From an uncultured Ruminococcus sp. (GTDB lineage: Bacteria > Bacillota > Clostridia > Oscillospirales > Ruminococcaceae), in NCBI GenBank assembly GCA_900550695.1, contig URTF01000027.1:1-26452 (forward strand): a DNA stretch of 26,452 nt, in the 5' to 3' direction. Each line of letters starts with the position of its first letter. Position 1 is the first letter of the stretch. Under the pieces are notes generated by a model that ran no database searches, was not told where the DNA came from, and saw only the letters and a list, made by a program, of their open reading frames with translations. Position numbers and translations under genes: made by a program. This document shows positions 6,744-15,701 of the stretch, piece after piece.

Positions 6744-9623
6744 ATGAAATTAAGCGAACTTATCAACGATACTGTCGATACAATGCCGTCAAAAGCATCA
6801 TTCACTATCGGCTCGGAGGACGTTCTCGGCATCACCGACAACACCAAGGAAGTCGAAGAAGGCTTTATATTCGTATGCGTAAAGGGCAAAAGCTTTGACG
6901 GACACTCCGCTGCCGAAGAAATGCTCGAAAACGGCGCTGTATGCGTTATTGCCGACCACGATCTCGGTCTGAAAAAGCAGATCGTCGTTTCCGATACAAG
7001 AAAATTTTACGGTCTGCTCTGCGCAGCCTGGTTCACACACCCCGAACGCCACCTTAAATTTATCGGCGTTACGGGAACGAACGGCAAGACCACAATGGCA
7101 ACGCTCATCAAGGATATCCTCACACAGAACAAGCGCAAGGTCGGCTTTGTCGGCACGACGGGCGTTCTTATCTGCGGAAAGCCTTATCAGTCCGATTCAT
7201 CAACACCGACAACTCCCCGTGTTTTCGAGCTTTTCAGCATCTTCAACGAGATGATGAACCGAGGCTGCGACACGGTTGTAATGGAGGTCTCCTCATTTGC
7301 ACTCGAACAGAACCGAATAGGACCAGTTATCTTCGATATTGCGGTATTCACGAACCTCACGCAGGATCACCTCGATTATCACGAAACAATGGAAAACTAC
7401 TACGCAGCCAAGAAGAAGCTTTTCACCGAACACTGCAGGGCTGCTATAATCAATATCGATGACAGCTACGGAAAAAAGCTTTATGAAGAGATCAAGGGCT
7501 GCGGCTGCGAACGCATTTCCTATGCTATCCACGAAAAAGCCGATATCACCTGCGAAAAAATACGCACAGCCGATACTCTCACAAAATTCTGGATAAACAT
7601 TCAGAAAAAGAGCTTCCCCGTTACGCTCAATATGATCGGACTTTACAACGTTTCAAACGCAATGGCCGCTATCGTTGCCTGCGTAAAATCGGGTGTTGGC
7701 ATAAACAACGTTCTCCTTTCGCTCGAAAGGGCAAAGGGCGTGAGCGGCAGATGCGAGATCCTTTCCGACAAGAACGGATTCCTTATCATAAGAGATTATG
7801 CGCACAGTCCGGATGCGCTCGAAAATATGCTCCCTGCAATAAAAACGCACACAAAGGGCAGACTTATCTGCTTATTCGGCTGCGGCGGCGACCGTGACAG
7901 AACGAAGCGTCCGCTTATGGCAAAGGCTGCCGAAAAATATGCGGATCTGCTCATCGTGACCTCGGATAATCCCCGTAGTGAAGATCCCGATGCTATCATC
8001 GATGAGATATGCGAGGGACTTTCGGGACTGAAGCCTTATATCCGCATCACAGACCGAAAAGCCGCTATCAGACGTGCCATAGCCATTGCCGAAAAGGGCG
8101 ATGTTATCGTCCTCGCAGGAAAAGGTCACGAAGATTACCAGATACTCGCCAACGATGTTCATATCCATTTTGACGAAAAAGAGATCGTTGAAGAGATAAT
8201 GAAAAACTATAAAAAGCCACGCTTCAACCCCGAGCTTCACGAATATATCACCGTAAATGATATCCTCGAATGTACGGGCGGCAAGCCGCAGGGAATCCAC
8301 GATTTCAATATGAGCGTTCACGCCGACGCTATCTTCTCCGACACGAGAGCAGCCGTAAAGGGCGGCGTTTTCATCGCTGTCAAGGGCGAAAACTTCGACG
8401 GACACGACTTCGCAGCAAAGGCTGTCAAGGACGGTGCTGTTTTCGCAATAACCGAACACGCTGTACTCAACACTCCGTGCATCGTTGTAAAGGACACACG
8501 AAAGGCTCTTCTCGACATTGCAAGATCATTCCGCAGCCGATTCTGCCCTATCGTTGTCGGTCTTACGGGCAGCGTCGGAAAAACTACCACAAAGGATATG
8601 ATAGCGCTCGCTCTTTCCGCCGAACACAGCGTTTTCAAAACGCCTGCCAACCGCAATAACGAGATCGGCGTCCCGTTCTCACTTTTAAAGCTCAATTCAA
8701 GCTGCACGGCGGCTGTTATTGAAATGGGAATGTCAGGCTTCGGCGAGATAGAACGCCTTTCAAAGTGCGTCCGCCCGACAATCTGCCTCATCACGAACAT
8801 CGGCTTCGCACATATTGAAAAGCTCGGCTCGCAGGAGGGCATACTTCAGGCAAAGCTTGAAATTTTAAAGGGTGCGGACAGAGATGCTCCGCTCATTCTC
8901 AACGGCGATGATAAGCTTCTTTGGAAAGTGAACGAGGACTACGGCGAATACAGAAAGGTCATCACATTCGGCATCGACAACAAGGAATGTGATTACACCG
9001 CCGAGGACATAAAGACCTACAATGACCGTATTTCCTTCAACGTTTGCCGCAAAGGGGAAGTCATCACAGATGTTACGATATATTCGCTCGGCAGACACAA
9101 TGTTTACAACGCTCTTGCGGCTGTAACGACCGCCGCCGTTGCAGGCTGCGACCCTGTTTTGGCTGCGGAGATGCTCAGCGGCTATCAGCCCGACCAGCTC
9201 CGTCAGAACGTTCAGAAGCTCGGTCAGCAGACTGTTCTCGTTGACTGCTACAACGCTTCACCGACATCGATGAAAGCCGCTATCGATATGCTCTGCGACA
9301 TCAAGCCTGCAGAGGGAGGCAGACACGTTGCCGTTCTCGGTGATATGCTCGAACTCGGTGAAAAATCCGCTGAGTATCACGCCGAGATAGGCGAATATGT
9401 TGCAAAAAAGGGTGTTGACCTGCTCGTCTGCTACGGAAAAGAAGCCGAAAACATCGCAAAGCGTGCCGATGAGCTTGGCTATCACGCAGGCTGGTCAACG
9501 GAAAAATCAAAGATACTCAACTTCCTTAAATTCAAGCTCCGTCCGGGTGATGTTGTGCTTTTCAAGGCGAGCCGAGGCGTTCATCTTGAAGAGATAATCG
9601 ACGAATTTTACAAGGATTGCTGA
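6744..9623 (+). CDS. murE-murF: Fused MurE-MurF ligase (UDP-MurNAc-tripeptide synthetase and D-Ala-D-Ala-adding enzyme)
   Basis: One uninterrupted 959-residue frame holds two complete Mur ligases. Residues 1-490 are MurE: P-loop TGTNGKTT (110-117), ENYYAAKKKLF with the likely carbamylated lysine near 223, and DNPR at 408-411, the signature for meso-diaminopimelate. Residues 500-959 are MurF: its own P-loop TGSVGKTT (608-615), TPANRNNEIG, the NxSP motif (YNASPTSM) and LGDMLELG. There is almost no linker; the second N-terminal domain begins at about 498. The product should add mDAP and then D-Ala-D-Ala to UDP-MurNAc-dipeptide in the cytoplasm. The ATG at 6744 follows GAAAGGCGG; the frame is open back to 6609, but that part overlaps the PBP gene. 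It sits 22 bp after the PBP gene and 27 bp before mraY. Such fusions are known in other bacteria but are not the rule. Confidence 0.95.
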   Translation: MKLSELINDTVDTMPSKASFTIGSEDVLGITDNTKEVEEGFIFVCVKGKSFDGHSAAEEMLENGAVCVIADHDLGLKKQIVVSDTRKFYGLLCAAWFTHPERHLKFIGVTGTNGKTTMATLIKDILTQNKRKVGFVGTTGVLICGKPYQSDSSTPTTPRVFELFSIFNEMMNRGCDTVVMEVSSFALEQNRIGPVIFDIAVFTNLTQDHLDYHETMENYYAAKKKLFTEHCRAAIINIDDSYGKKLYEEIKGCGCERISYAIHEKADITCEKIRTADTLTKFWINIQKKSFPVTLNMIGLYNVSNAMAAIVACVKSGVGINNVLLSLERAKGVSGRCEILSDKNGFLIIRDYAHSPDALENMLPAIKTHTKGRLICLFGCGGDRDRTKRPLMAKAAEKYADLLIVTSDNPRSEDPDAIIDEICEGLSGLKPYIRITDRKAAIRRAIAIAEKGDVIVLAGKGHEDYQILANDVHIHFDEKEIVEEIMKNYKKPRFNPELHEYITVNDILECTGGKPQGIHDFNMSVHADAIFSDTRAAVKGGVFIAVKGENFDGHDFAAKAVKDGAVFAITEHAVLNTPCIVVKDTRKALLDIARSFRSRFCPIVVGLTGSVGKTTTKDMIALALSAEHSVFKTPANRNNEIGVPFSLLKLNSSCTAAVIEMGMSGFGEIERLSKCVRPTICLITNIGFAHIEKLGSQEGILQAKLEILKGADRDAPLILNGDDKLLWKVNEDYGEYRKVITFGIDNKECDYTAEDIKTYNDRISFNVCRKGEVITDVTIYSLGRHNVYNALAAVTTAAVAGCDPVLAAEMLSGYQPDQLRQNVQKLGQQTVLVDCYNASPTSMKAAIDMLCDIKPAEGGRHVAVLGDMLELGEKSAEYHAEIGEYVAKKGVDLLVCYGKEAENIAKRADELGYHAGWSTEKSKILNFLKFKLRPGDVVLFKASRGVHLEEIIDEFYKDC

Positions 9624-9650
9624 TAATACTATAAAAAGGAGAGCGTCACA

Positions 9651-10658
9651 ATGCCGTTCTGGATAAATCTTATCGTTGCACTCACCGCTTTTGCGGTCTC
9701 GGCAGTAATGGGCAAATTTCTCATTCCGCTGCTTAAAAAGATCCATTTTGGTCAGACTATATATGAAAAAGGTCCGTCCTGGCACAAGGATAAGCAGGGC
9801 ACTCCGATAATGGGCGGATTTATGTTCGTATTCGGCTCGGCAATAGCGATCGCTGTCGGCTATGCTTTGTACCGCTACAGAACGGCTGATGTCACACTGC
9901 CCGACAACACGGGACTTTACCGCCTGCTCGCAGGATATATCTTCGCTCTTCTGAATATGGTTATCGGCTTCACGGACGATTATATCAAGGCTGTAAAAAA
10001 GCAGAACCTCGGACTTAAGCCGAAGCAGAAAATGGTGATGCAGTTCATCTTCTCGGCGGCTTTCCTCTATGTTCTGTATGTCCTCGGCGACACGAAAACA
10101 ACGCTCAATTTCTACTGGGCAGAGCTTGATATAGGCTGGTTCTACTATCCGTTTATGCTCCTTGTTATCGTGTTCCTCACGAATGCCGTAAACCTCACGG
10201 ACGGTATTGACGGACTCTGCGGCTCGGTGACCGTTATCTCGATGCTCTCGTTTATGATGCTCTGCTCGGCAATGGGCAACCACGAATATTCGATATATTC
10301 AATGGCTGTCGCAGGCGGCTGTCTTGGCTTCCTCGTATGGAATCTTCACCCTGCAAAGGTATTTATGGGCGACACGGGTTCGATGTTCCTCGGCGGTGCT
10401 GTCGTTGCGATAGGACTTGTGACAAGGCAGCATCTTCTCCTTGCGATCATTGCTATAGTTTACATCTGCGAGGCGCTCTCGGTCGTTATTCAGGTGACCT
10501 ACTTCAAGCTCACTCACGGAAAGCGCCTTTTCAAAATGTCGCCTATCCATCATCACTTTGAGCTTTGCGGCATGAACGAATATCAGATAGTTATAAGCTT
10601 CTCCGCAGTCGGACTTATCGCAGGGATCATCGCAAATCTTATATACAGCCTCTGCTGA
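9651..10658 (+). CDS. mraY: Phospho-N-acetylmuramoyl-pentapeptide-transferase MraY
   Basis: A 335-residue polytopic membrane enzyme with about ten hydrophobic segments. It moves phospho-MurNAc-pentapeptide from UDP onto undecaprenyl phosphate, making lipid I. Visible motifs: GTPIMGG (50-56), FTDDYIK with Asp109-Asp110, NAVNLTDGIDGL (178-189), MGDTGS (239-244) and the HHH motif IHHHFE (299-304). All catalytic Asp and His residues are present. AAAAGGAG lies before the ATG. Its stop codon TGA abuts the left end of the inverted-repeat element that fills the gap to ftsW, and the usual next gene murD is absent. Confidence 0.97.
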   Translation: MPFWINLIVALTAFAVSAVMGKFLIPLLKKIHFGQTIYEKGPSWHKDKQGTPIMGGFMFVFGSAIAIAVGYALYRYRTADVTLPDNTGLYRLLAGYIFALLNMVIGFTDDYIKAVKKQNLGLKPKQKMVMQFIFSAAFLYVLYVLGDTKTTLNFYWAELDIGWFYYPFMLLVIVFLTNAVNLTDGIDGLCGSVTVISMLSFMMLCSAMGNHEYSIYSMAVAGGCLGFLVWNLHPAKVFMGDTGSMFLGGAVVAIGLVTRQHLLLAIIAIVYICEALSVVIQVTYFKLTHGKRLFKMSPIHHHFELCGMNEYQIVISFSAVGLIAGIIANLIYSLC

Positions 10659-10819
10659 GAACCTTTCTTCATAAGAAATGTGTGCGGATTTTCGAGCATA
10701 ATTTTGTTGCAGACAAGGCAAAAATCCGCAGGCGGGCTGTCGCCCGGCAAGAATTTTTAACGCAGTCTGCGGCAAAATTTGCCGAAAAGACGTGCGCATA
10801 TGCTTGTGAAGACAGGTTC
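10659..10819. mobile_element. MITE-like palindromic element between mraY and ftsW
   Basis: A 161-bp non-coding element begins GAACCTTTCTTCATAAG and ends CTTGTGAAGACAGGTTC. The two ends match as imperfect inverted repeats over about 45 bp, both running into TTTTCG and AATTTTG. It is flanked by TGA on both sides, the left copy being the mraY stop codon, which may be a 3-bp target duplication. Inside are further inverted repeats: TGCGGATTTT with AAAATCCGCA, GCAGAC with GTCTGC, and CGGGC/GCCCG. It has no coding capacity. It could be a miniature inverted-repeat transposable element or a structured intergenic repeat; copies elsewhere in the genome would decide. Confidence 0.65.
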
Positions 10820-10848
10820 TGACATATCAGAAAGGAATGGTCGTTTTA

Positions 10849-12081
10849 ATGGCAGCTTCATCGGGAGCTATCCCACAGAAAAATAACAAAAGAGCCGACC
10901 GCCGCAAGGAGATGACCTCCGAGGGCGTTTCGCGCGGATATTCCGAAAAGCCCATTGCGGGAAATATGGACTATCCCTTCCTCATTATCCTTATGACGCT
11001 GCTTGCGATCGGTATAACCATGATGTTTTCCGCAAGCTATGCATGGGCGATACAGGAGGGTCTTGAAGGAACTTACTATGCAAAAAAACAGATCGCAATG
11101 GCGGCTGTCGGCATCATCTTCATGCTCATCACTGCGCATTTCGACTATCATATCCTGCGCAAGCCGATAATAGTTTTCGGGCTTTTCGGCGTTGCGACGG
11201 TGCTTATGCTTTTGTGCCGAATAGGTCCCTTCACCGATCCGCATAACTATTCCTACCGCTGGGTAAAGATAGGACCTCTCCCCTCTTTCCAGCCGTCCGA
11301 AATTATGAAATTAGCTGTAATAGTACTTTTCTCCTACCTTATCTCGATCAATTATTCCAAGCTCAAATATGCGAAATACGGTGTTCTGCCGTTTATGCTC
11401 TGCCTTGGCTTTGTTATCGGACTTATGGCGATACAGCCGCATATTTCGGGTACGATCATCATCTGCGCCATCGGCATTGTAATGATGTTCGTCGGAGGAA
11501 CAAATATCAAGCACATTATGATACTCGGAATAATCGGCGTAACCGGACTTGTGCTGCTGGTATTGCTGCTGTCGGCGAAATTCGGATTCACCTACTTTGA
11601 GGACAGAATGATCTCCTGGCGTGACCCATTCAACGAAAATGCCCCTGCGGAAACGTGGCAGACGAAGAACTCGCTCATAGCGATAGGCTCGGGCGGATTG
11701 TTCGGACTTGGGTTCGGAAATTCCCGTCAGAAGTTCCTCTATCTCCCCGAAGCAAAGAACGACTTCGTTTTCGCCGTTGTATGTGAAGAGCTTGGCTTTA
11801 TCGGAGCTATCGTTGTAATAGTTCTTTTCCTGCTTTTCATCGGAAGAGGATTTTTCATCGCATCGAGAGCTTTCGATAAATTCGGAATGATGCTCGCAAC
11901 GGGACTTACCGTTCAGATCGGTATCCAGGCGCTCCTCAACATCGCCGTTGTCACGAACACTATCCCGAACACGGGCGTTTCGCTCCCGTTTTTCAGCTAC
12001 GGAGGAACGGCACTCATTATGCAGCTTATCCAGATGGGCGTTATCCTGAGCGTTTCACGCTACACTTCTTCAGATGAATAA
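10849..12081 (+). CDS. ftsW: FtsW/SpoVE-type SEDS glycosyltransferase
   Basis: A SEDS-family membrane protein of 410 residues from the ATG at 10849 (414 if the ATG at 10837 is used; that one touches the AAAGGA and has no spacing, so 10849 is preferred). After a basic tail of about 36 residues come some ten membrane helices. SEDS hallmarks are RMISWRDPFNENA in the large extracellular loop, GLFGLGFGNSRQKFLYLPEAKNDFVF, and the end NTIPNTGVSLPFFSYGGTALI. FtsW polymerises lipid II into glycan strands at the septum together with its class B PBP, here the PASTA-PBP encoded upstream. SpoVE is a close paralogue, so a sporulation role cannot be excluded. murG follows 24 bp later. Confidence 0.94.
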   Translation: MAASSGAIPQKNNKRADRRKEMTSEGVSRGYSEKPIAGNMDYPFLIILMTLLAIGITMMFSASYAWAIQEGLEGTYYAKKQIAMAAVGIIFMLITAHFDYHILRKPIIVFGLFGVATVLMLLCRIGPFTDPHNYSYRWVKIGPLPSFQPSEIMKLAVIVLFSYLISINYSKLKYAKYGVLPFMLCLGFVIGLMAIQPHISGTIIICAIGIVMMFVGGTNIKHIMILGIIGVTGLVLLVLLLSAKFGFTYFEDRMISWRDPFNENAPAETWQTKNSLIAIGSGGLFGLGFGNSRQKFLYLPEAKNDFVFAVVCEELGFIGAIVVIVLFLLFIGRGFFIASRAFDKFGMMLATGLTVQIGIQALLNIAVVTNTIPNTGVSLPFFSYGGTALIMQLIQMGVILSVSRYTSSDE

Positions 12082-12105
12082 TTATCCGAAAGGAATGGTC
12101 ATAAA

Positions 12106-13233
12106 ATGAAAGTTATCCTTGCAGGCGGCGGAACGGCAGGACACATCAACCCTGCTCTCGCTATCGCCTCGATAATATCCGAGCATTATCCCGACACGGA
12201 ATTCCTCTATGTCGGAACGCCGAACGGAATGGAATCCCGACTTGTCCCGAAAGCAGGCTACAACTACGCTTCGATGAAGGTAAGCGGCTTTCAACGCAAG
12301 CTCACTATAAAGAATATCGCAAGGAATGTGAGGACTGTCGCATACCTCACTATGGCAGGCCACCGTGCAAAGCAGATACTGAACGAATTCAAGCCTGACC
12401 TTGTTATCGGAACGGGCGGATATGTCAGCGGCCCTATCGTTCTCAAAGCAGCCGAAACAGGCATCAAGACCGCTATCCACGAGCAGAACGCCTTCCCCGG
12501 AATGACAACAAAAATGCTTTCCAAGAAAGTTGACCTTGTGATGCTCACCGTCCCCGAAGCTATGGAATATCTCGAAAAGGATATCCCATATACCGTTACG
12601 GGACTTCCCGTAAGAAAAGGCTTTTCGGGCATGACGAGAGAAGCCGCAAGGCGTGAGCTTGGTGTAAACGAGGGCGATATCGTCGTTCTTTCGACGGGCG
12701 GAAGCCTTGGCGCAGGCAGGATCAACGAAACTGTTGCCGAGCTTATGGAATGGGAAACGAAGAACAATGTTCCGATAACCCACATTCACAGCTACGGCGG
12801 AATGGGCAAGACGACTTTCCTCCCCGACCTTAAAGCGAGGGGCGTTGACTATGAAAACAACTCCCGTATCCGTCCGAAAGAATACATCGACAATATGCCC
12901 GTTTGCATGGCTGCCGCAGACCTTGTGATAAGCCGCTCGGGTGCGAACGCTCTCTCCGAGCTTGAAGCAATGGGAAGAGCATCAATACTTATCCCCTCGC
13001 CGAACGTTGCGGGCAACCACCAGTACCATAATGCAATGGTTCTCGGCAAGGCAGGTGCGGCTATCGTTATTGAAGAAAAAAATCTCACAGGACAGGTTCT
13101 TATCGATAATGTGAACGATCTTTACCGTGACAAGGAGCGCCTTAACCGCTTTGCGCAGAGGGCAGCTTCGCTCTATGTTCCCGATACTCCCGAAAGAGTT
13201 TTCAAGGCTCTCGATGAACTTATAAAAAAGTGA
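12106..13233 (+). CDS. murG: UDP-GlcNAc:lipid I N-acetylglucosaminyltransferase MurG
   Basis: A 375-residue GT-B glycosyltransferase that adds GlcNAc to lipid I on the inner face of the membrane, giving lipid II. N-domain: GGGTAGHINP (7-16), GTGGYVSGP (102-110) and HEQN (125-128). C-domain: the glycine loop GGSLGAGRIN (198-207) and the UDP-GlcNAc pocket SRSGANALSE (276-285) followed by PSPNVAGNHQYHNA. All family motifs are intact and the length is normal. GAAAGGA precedes the ATG by 11 bases; the 13 bases GAAAGGAATGGTC before it are the same as those before ftsW. Confidence 0.97.
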   Translation: MKVILAGGGTAGHINPALAIASIISEHYPDTEFLYVGTPNGMESRLVPKAGYNYASMKVSGFQRKLTIKNIARNVRTVAYLTMAGHRAKQILNEFKPDLVIGTGGYVSGPIVLKAAETGIKTAIHEQNAFPGMTTKMLSKKVDLVMLTVPEAMEYLEKDIPYTVTGLPVRKGFSGMTREAARRELGVNEGDIVVLSTGGSLGAGRINETVAELMEWETKNNVPITHIHSYGGMGKTTFLPDLKARGVDYENNSRIRPKEYIDNMPVCMAAADLVISRSGANALSELEAMGRASILIPSPNVAGNHQYHNAMVLGKAGAAIVIEEKNLTGQVLIDNVNDLYRDKERLNRFAQRAASLYVPDTPERVFKALDELIKK

Positions 13234-13295
13234 GTTTTTAACAGTTTTTCTTTTTCTGCATAATATAAATCAAAAAGCAGAAAGGGAGAAATGTT

Positions 13296-14573
13296 ATGCA
13301 GAAGCTTATCATAAACGGAGGAAACAGACTGAACGGTGAGATCGCCGTTCAAGGCGCAAAAAACGCAGTCCTGCCGATTCTCGCCGCCGCAGTCCTCTGC
13401 AAAGGCGAAGTCGTTCTGCATAACTGCCCTCGGCTCTCGGACGTTTACTCCGCTATGAGGATATTAACATCGCTCGGGTGCTTCGCAGGGTTTGACGGTG
13501 CTTCGCCGAACACGGTCTGCGTGAACACGGACGGATTATCGTCAGCCGATATCCCCGACAGACTTATGCGTGAGATGCGCTCGTCGATTTTTTTCCTCGG
13601 CGCACTTGTCGGCAGAACGGGCGGCTGTAAGATAACCCTCCCGGGCGGCTGCGATCTTGGTCAGCGTCCGATAGACATACATATAAACGCCCTGCGGAAA
13701 ATGGGCGTGACCGTAACCGAACAGCACGGCGAGATAGTCTGCCGATGCGGGAAAAAGCTCAGAGGGGCGAAGCTTTCGCTGCCTTTTCCCTCTGTAGGCG
13801 CAACGGAGAACATCATTCTTGCGGCTGTGCTTGCCGAGGGCAGAACGGAGATCACCAACGCTGCCCGTGAACCCGAAATTGCCTGCCTTGCCGACTTCCT
13901 CAACCTCTGCGGAGCGGACATAATCGGCGCAGGCAGCAGCACTATCGTTATCTGCGGAAAAAAGGAGCTTCACGGCTGCGAATTCACCGTTATGCCCGAC
14001 CGAATCGCCGCAGCGACCTATCTTTCCTGTGCCGCTTGTGCAAAGGGTGAGATAATACTGAAAAAATGCTGTCCTAAACACCTCGATGCGGTGCTTTCCG
14101 TGCTTGAACAGCTCGGCTGCAGTATAAGCTGCACCGAAGATGAGATATTTTTCAGCGGAAAAGAGCCTCTCCATTCGATAGATATAATACGAACAATGGT
14201 TTATCCCGGTTTTCCGACCGACTGTCAGGCTTTCATAATGTCAGCCGCCTGCATTGCGCAGGGTACGACGGTCTTTGTCGAGAATATTTTCGAGAATCGC
14301 TACCGTCACGCCGAGGAGCTTCGGCGAATGGGTGCGAATATCCGTACCGAGGGCAAGGTCGCCGTTGTCGAGGGCGTGAAAAAGCTATACGGCGCAAAGG
14401 TCTGCGCTCCCGACCTGAGAGGCGGTGCAGGACTTGTTGCGGCTGCGCTTTGTGCTGACGGGAAAACCGAAATTTCGGGCGTTAACCACATCGACCGAGG
14501 ATATGAGGACATCGAAAACGTGCTGGCAGACGCAGGTGCGGATATAAAAAGAATCGATACATACGGACTTTAA
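13296..14573 (+). CDS. murA: UDP-N-acetylglucosamine 1-carboxyvinyltransferase MurA
   Basis: A 425-residue EPSP-synthase-fold enzyme that transfers enolpyruvate from PEP to UDP-GlcNAc, the first committed step of peptidoglycan synthesis. Key residues: Lys22-Asn23 in GAKNAVLP, the active-site Cys119 in LPGGCDLGQRPIDIH (the residue fosfomycin alkylates), and the catalytic aspartate Asp309 in GFPTDCQA. AAAGGGAG precedes the ATG. Firmicutes often have two MurA copies, and this one sits between murG and divIB, a common clostridial place. The 62 bp before it are AT-rich and contain a weak TTTCTGC/GCAGAAA inverted repeat. The sequence is unusually cysteine-rich (CCPKH, SCAACAK and others). Confidence 0.96.
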   Translation: MQKLIINGGNRLNGEIAVQGAKNAVLPILAAAVLCKGEVVLHNCPRLSDVYSAMRILTSLGCFAGFDGASPNTVCVNTDGLSSADIPDRLMREMRSSIFFLGALVGRTGGCKITLPGGCDLGQRPIDIHINALRKMGVTVTEQHGEIVCRCGKKLRGAKLSLPFPSVGATENIILAAVLAEGRTEITNAAREPEIACLADFLNLCGADIIGAGSSTIVICGKKELHGCEFTVMPDRIAAATYLSCAACAKGEIILKKCCPKHLDAVLSVLEQLGCSISCTEDEIFFSGKEPLHSIDIIRTMVYPGFPTDCQAFIMSAACIAQGTTVFVENIFENRYRHAEELRRMGANIRTEGKVAVVEGVKKLYGAKVCAPDLRGGAGLVAAALCADGKTEISGVNHIDRGYEDIENVLADAGADIKRIDTYGL

Positions 14574-14593
14574 AAGAAAGAAGGGATCATACT

Positions 14594-15550
14594 GTGGCAA
14601 ACGGAGGATCAAAAAGCGGATATTTAGGCATTGCTGCGCTTGCCGCTGTTGTGATTTTTCTTATACTTTCAACGACAGTTTTCTTTAAGATCGACACGAT
14701 AACGGTCAAGGGCAGCTCGATCTATACTGCGGAGGAGATCTGTAACGCTTCGGGAATAAAAAGCGGAAACAATCTCATTCGCACGAATATGAGCAAGGCT
14801 GCCGCAAGCATCGAAAACACGCTCACCTACATAGAAACCGCCGAGCTGAAACGCTCGTTCCCGTCGGGCGTTGTGATCACCGTAAGACCCTGCCGTGAAG
14901 CGATAAGCGCCGAGTATGAGGACGGCTTCTGTCTTTTAAGCGAAAAGGGAAAAGTGCTGAAAACCTCGGAAACGCCTTTTCCCGACACTATCGTTATCTA
15001 CGGTGCAAGAACCAAGCCCGTCACCGAGGAAATGGCTGAAACCGAAGCTTCGTCAGGCACCGGCAATGTCACCTCCGCAACGGAAAAGGACGAAGCCATA
15101 ACGGAGGACAGCGGCGAAACAACGCCTATCCCGACTGTCGGCTCTCGTTTTGAATGTACAAAGGCTAACCGCACGGAAATTTTCTACCGCCTTGCGAACG
15201 TTGCGAAAAGTTCATTTTCGGGTCTTGCGAACGATTTCGATATGACCGATCATCACAACATCAGCTGCGTTTATGACGGCAGGATAACCGTTGAATTCGG
15301 AGCTGTCACCGAGCTTGACTACAAAATAAAGCTCGCTTCGGAAATTTTGAAGGATAAGATAGGCAAAAAGACCGAGGGAACTCTGCGTATGCTTTCGGGC
15401 GGCGCATCGTTCATCGACGAGGCAGGCATCGAGCAGAACGAGCTGACCTACGAGAGCAATCTCGCCGCTCAGAATGCCCCCGAAACAGAGGTTACAACGG
15501 ACGGAAATACGTCCGAACAGACCTCTTCGGACGTTGTTCATTTTGAATAA
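14594..15550 (+). CDS. ftsQ: Cell-division protein DivIB/FtsQ
   Basis: A 318-residue single-pass membrane protein with a GTG start at 14594 (AAGGGA eight bases upstream). It has a short cytoplasmic tail, a membrane segment at about 11-31 (LAAVVIFLILSTTVFF), and then a POTRA domain (about 33-103: IDTITVKGSSIYTAEEICNAS through ELKRSFPSGVVITVRPCREA). The beta domain after it is interrupted by an acidic Thr/Glu-rich insert (about 142-178, EETTPI and similar), and a second Thr/Glu-rich tail ends the protein. DivIB/FtsQ joins FtsL and DivIC to license septal synthesis. Place between murA and ftsZ fits. The acidic insertions are an oddity of this lineage. Confidence 0.88.
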   Translation: MANGGSKSGYLGIAALAAVVIFLILSTTVFFKIDTITVKGSSIYTAEEICNASGIKSGNNLIRTNMSKAAASIENTLTYIETAELKRSFPSGVVITVRPCREAISAEYEDGFCLLSEKGKVLKTSETPFPDTIVIYGARTKPVTEEMAETEASSGTGNVTSATEKDEAITEDSGETTPIPTVGSRFECTKANRTEIFYRLANVAKSSFSGLANDFDMTDHHNISCVYDGRITVEFGAVTELDYKIKLASEILKDKIGKKTEGTLRMLSGGASFIDEAGIEQNELTYESNLAAQNAPETEVTTDGNTSEQTSSDVVHFE

Positions 15551-15602
15551 CTCATATTTAAAATAATTTAATCAAATTATTAAGTATTTTTCAAAAAAAG
15601 AC

Positions 15603-15631
15603 TTGCAATAATGTGCAAAATATGATAAAAT
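15603..15631 (+). promoter_or_regulatory. Promoter of ftsZ
   Basis: TTGCAA (15603-15608), 17-bp spacer, TAAAAT (15626-15631) with an extended TG one base upstream of the -10. It lies in the 151-bp AT-rich gap after ftsQ and would give ftsZ a separate transcript with a leader of about 65 nt. Confidence 0.65.
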
Positions 15632-15701
15632 GTATATTGTATTAATGTGCAGTTTCATATACTGTTTGCAGTTATATTCATATATAGGAGGAAGTTAAAG
15701 C

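Noticed and set aside
9507..10283. 258-codon minus-strand frame over murF and mraY
   Set aside because: Antisense to two well-supported genes and without family motifs.
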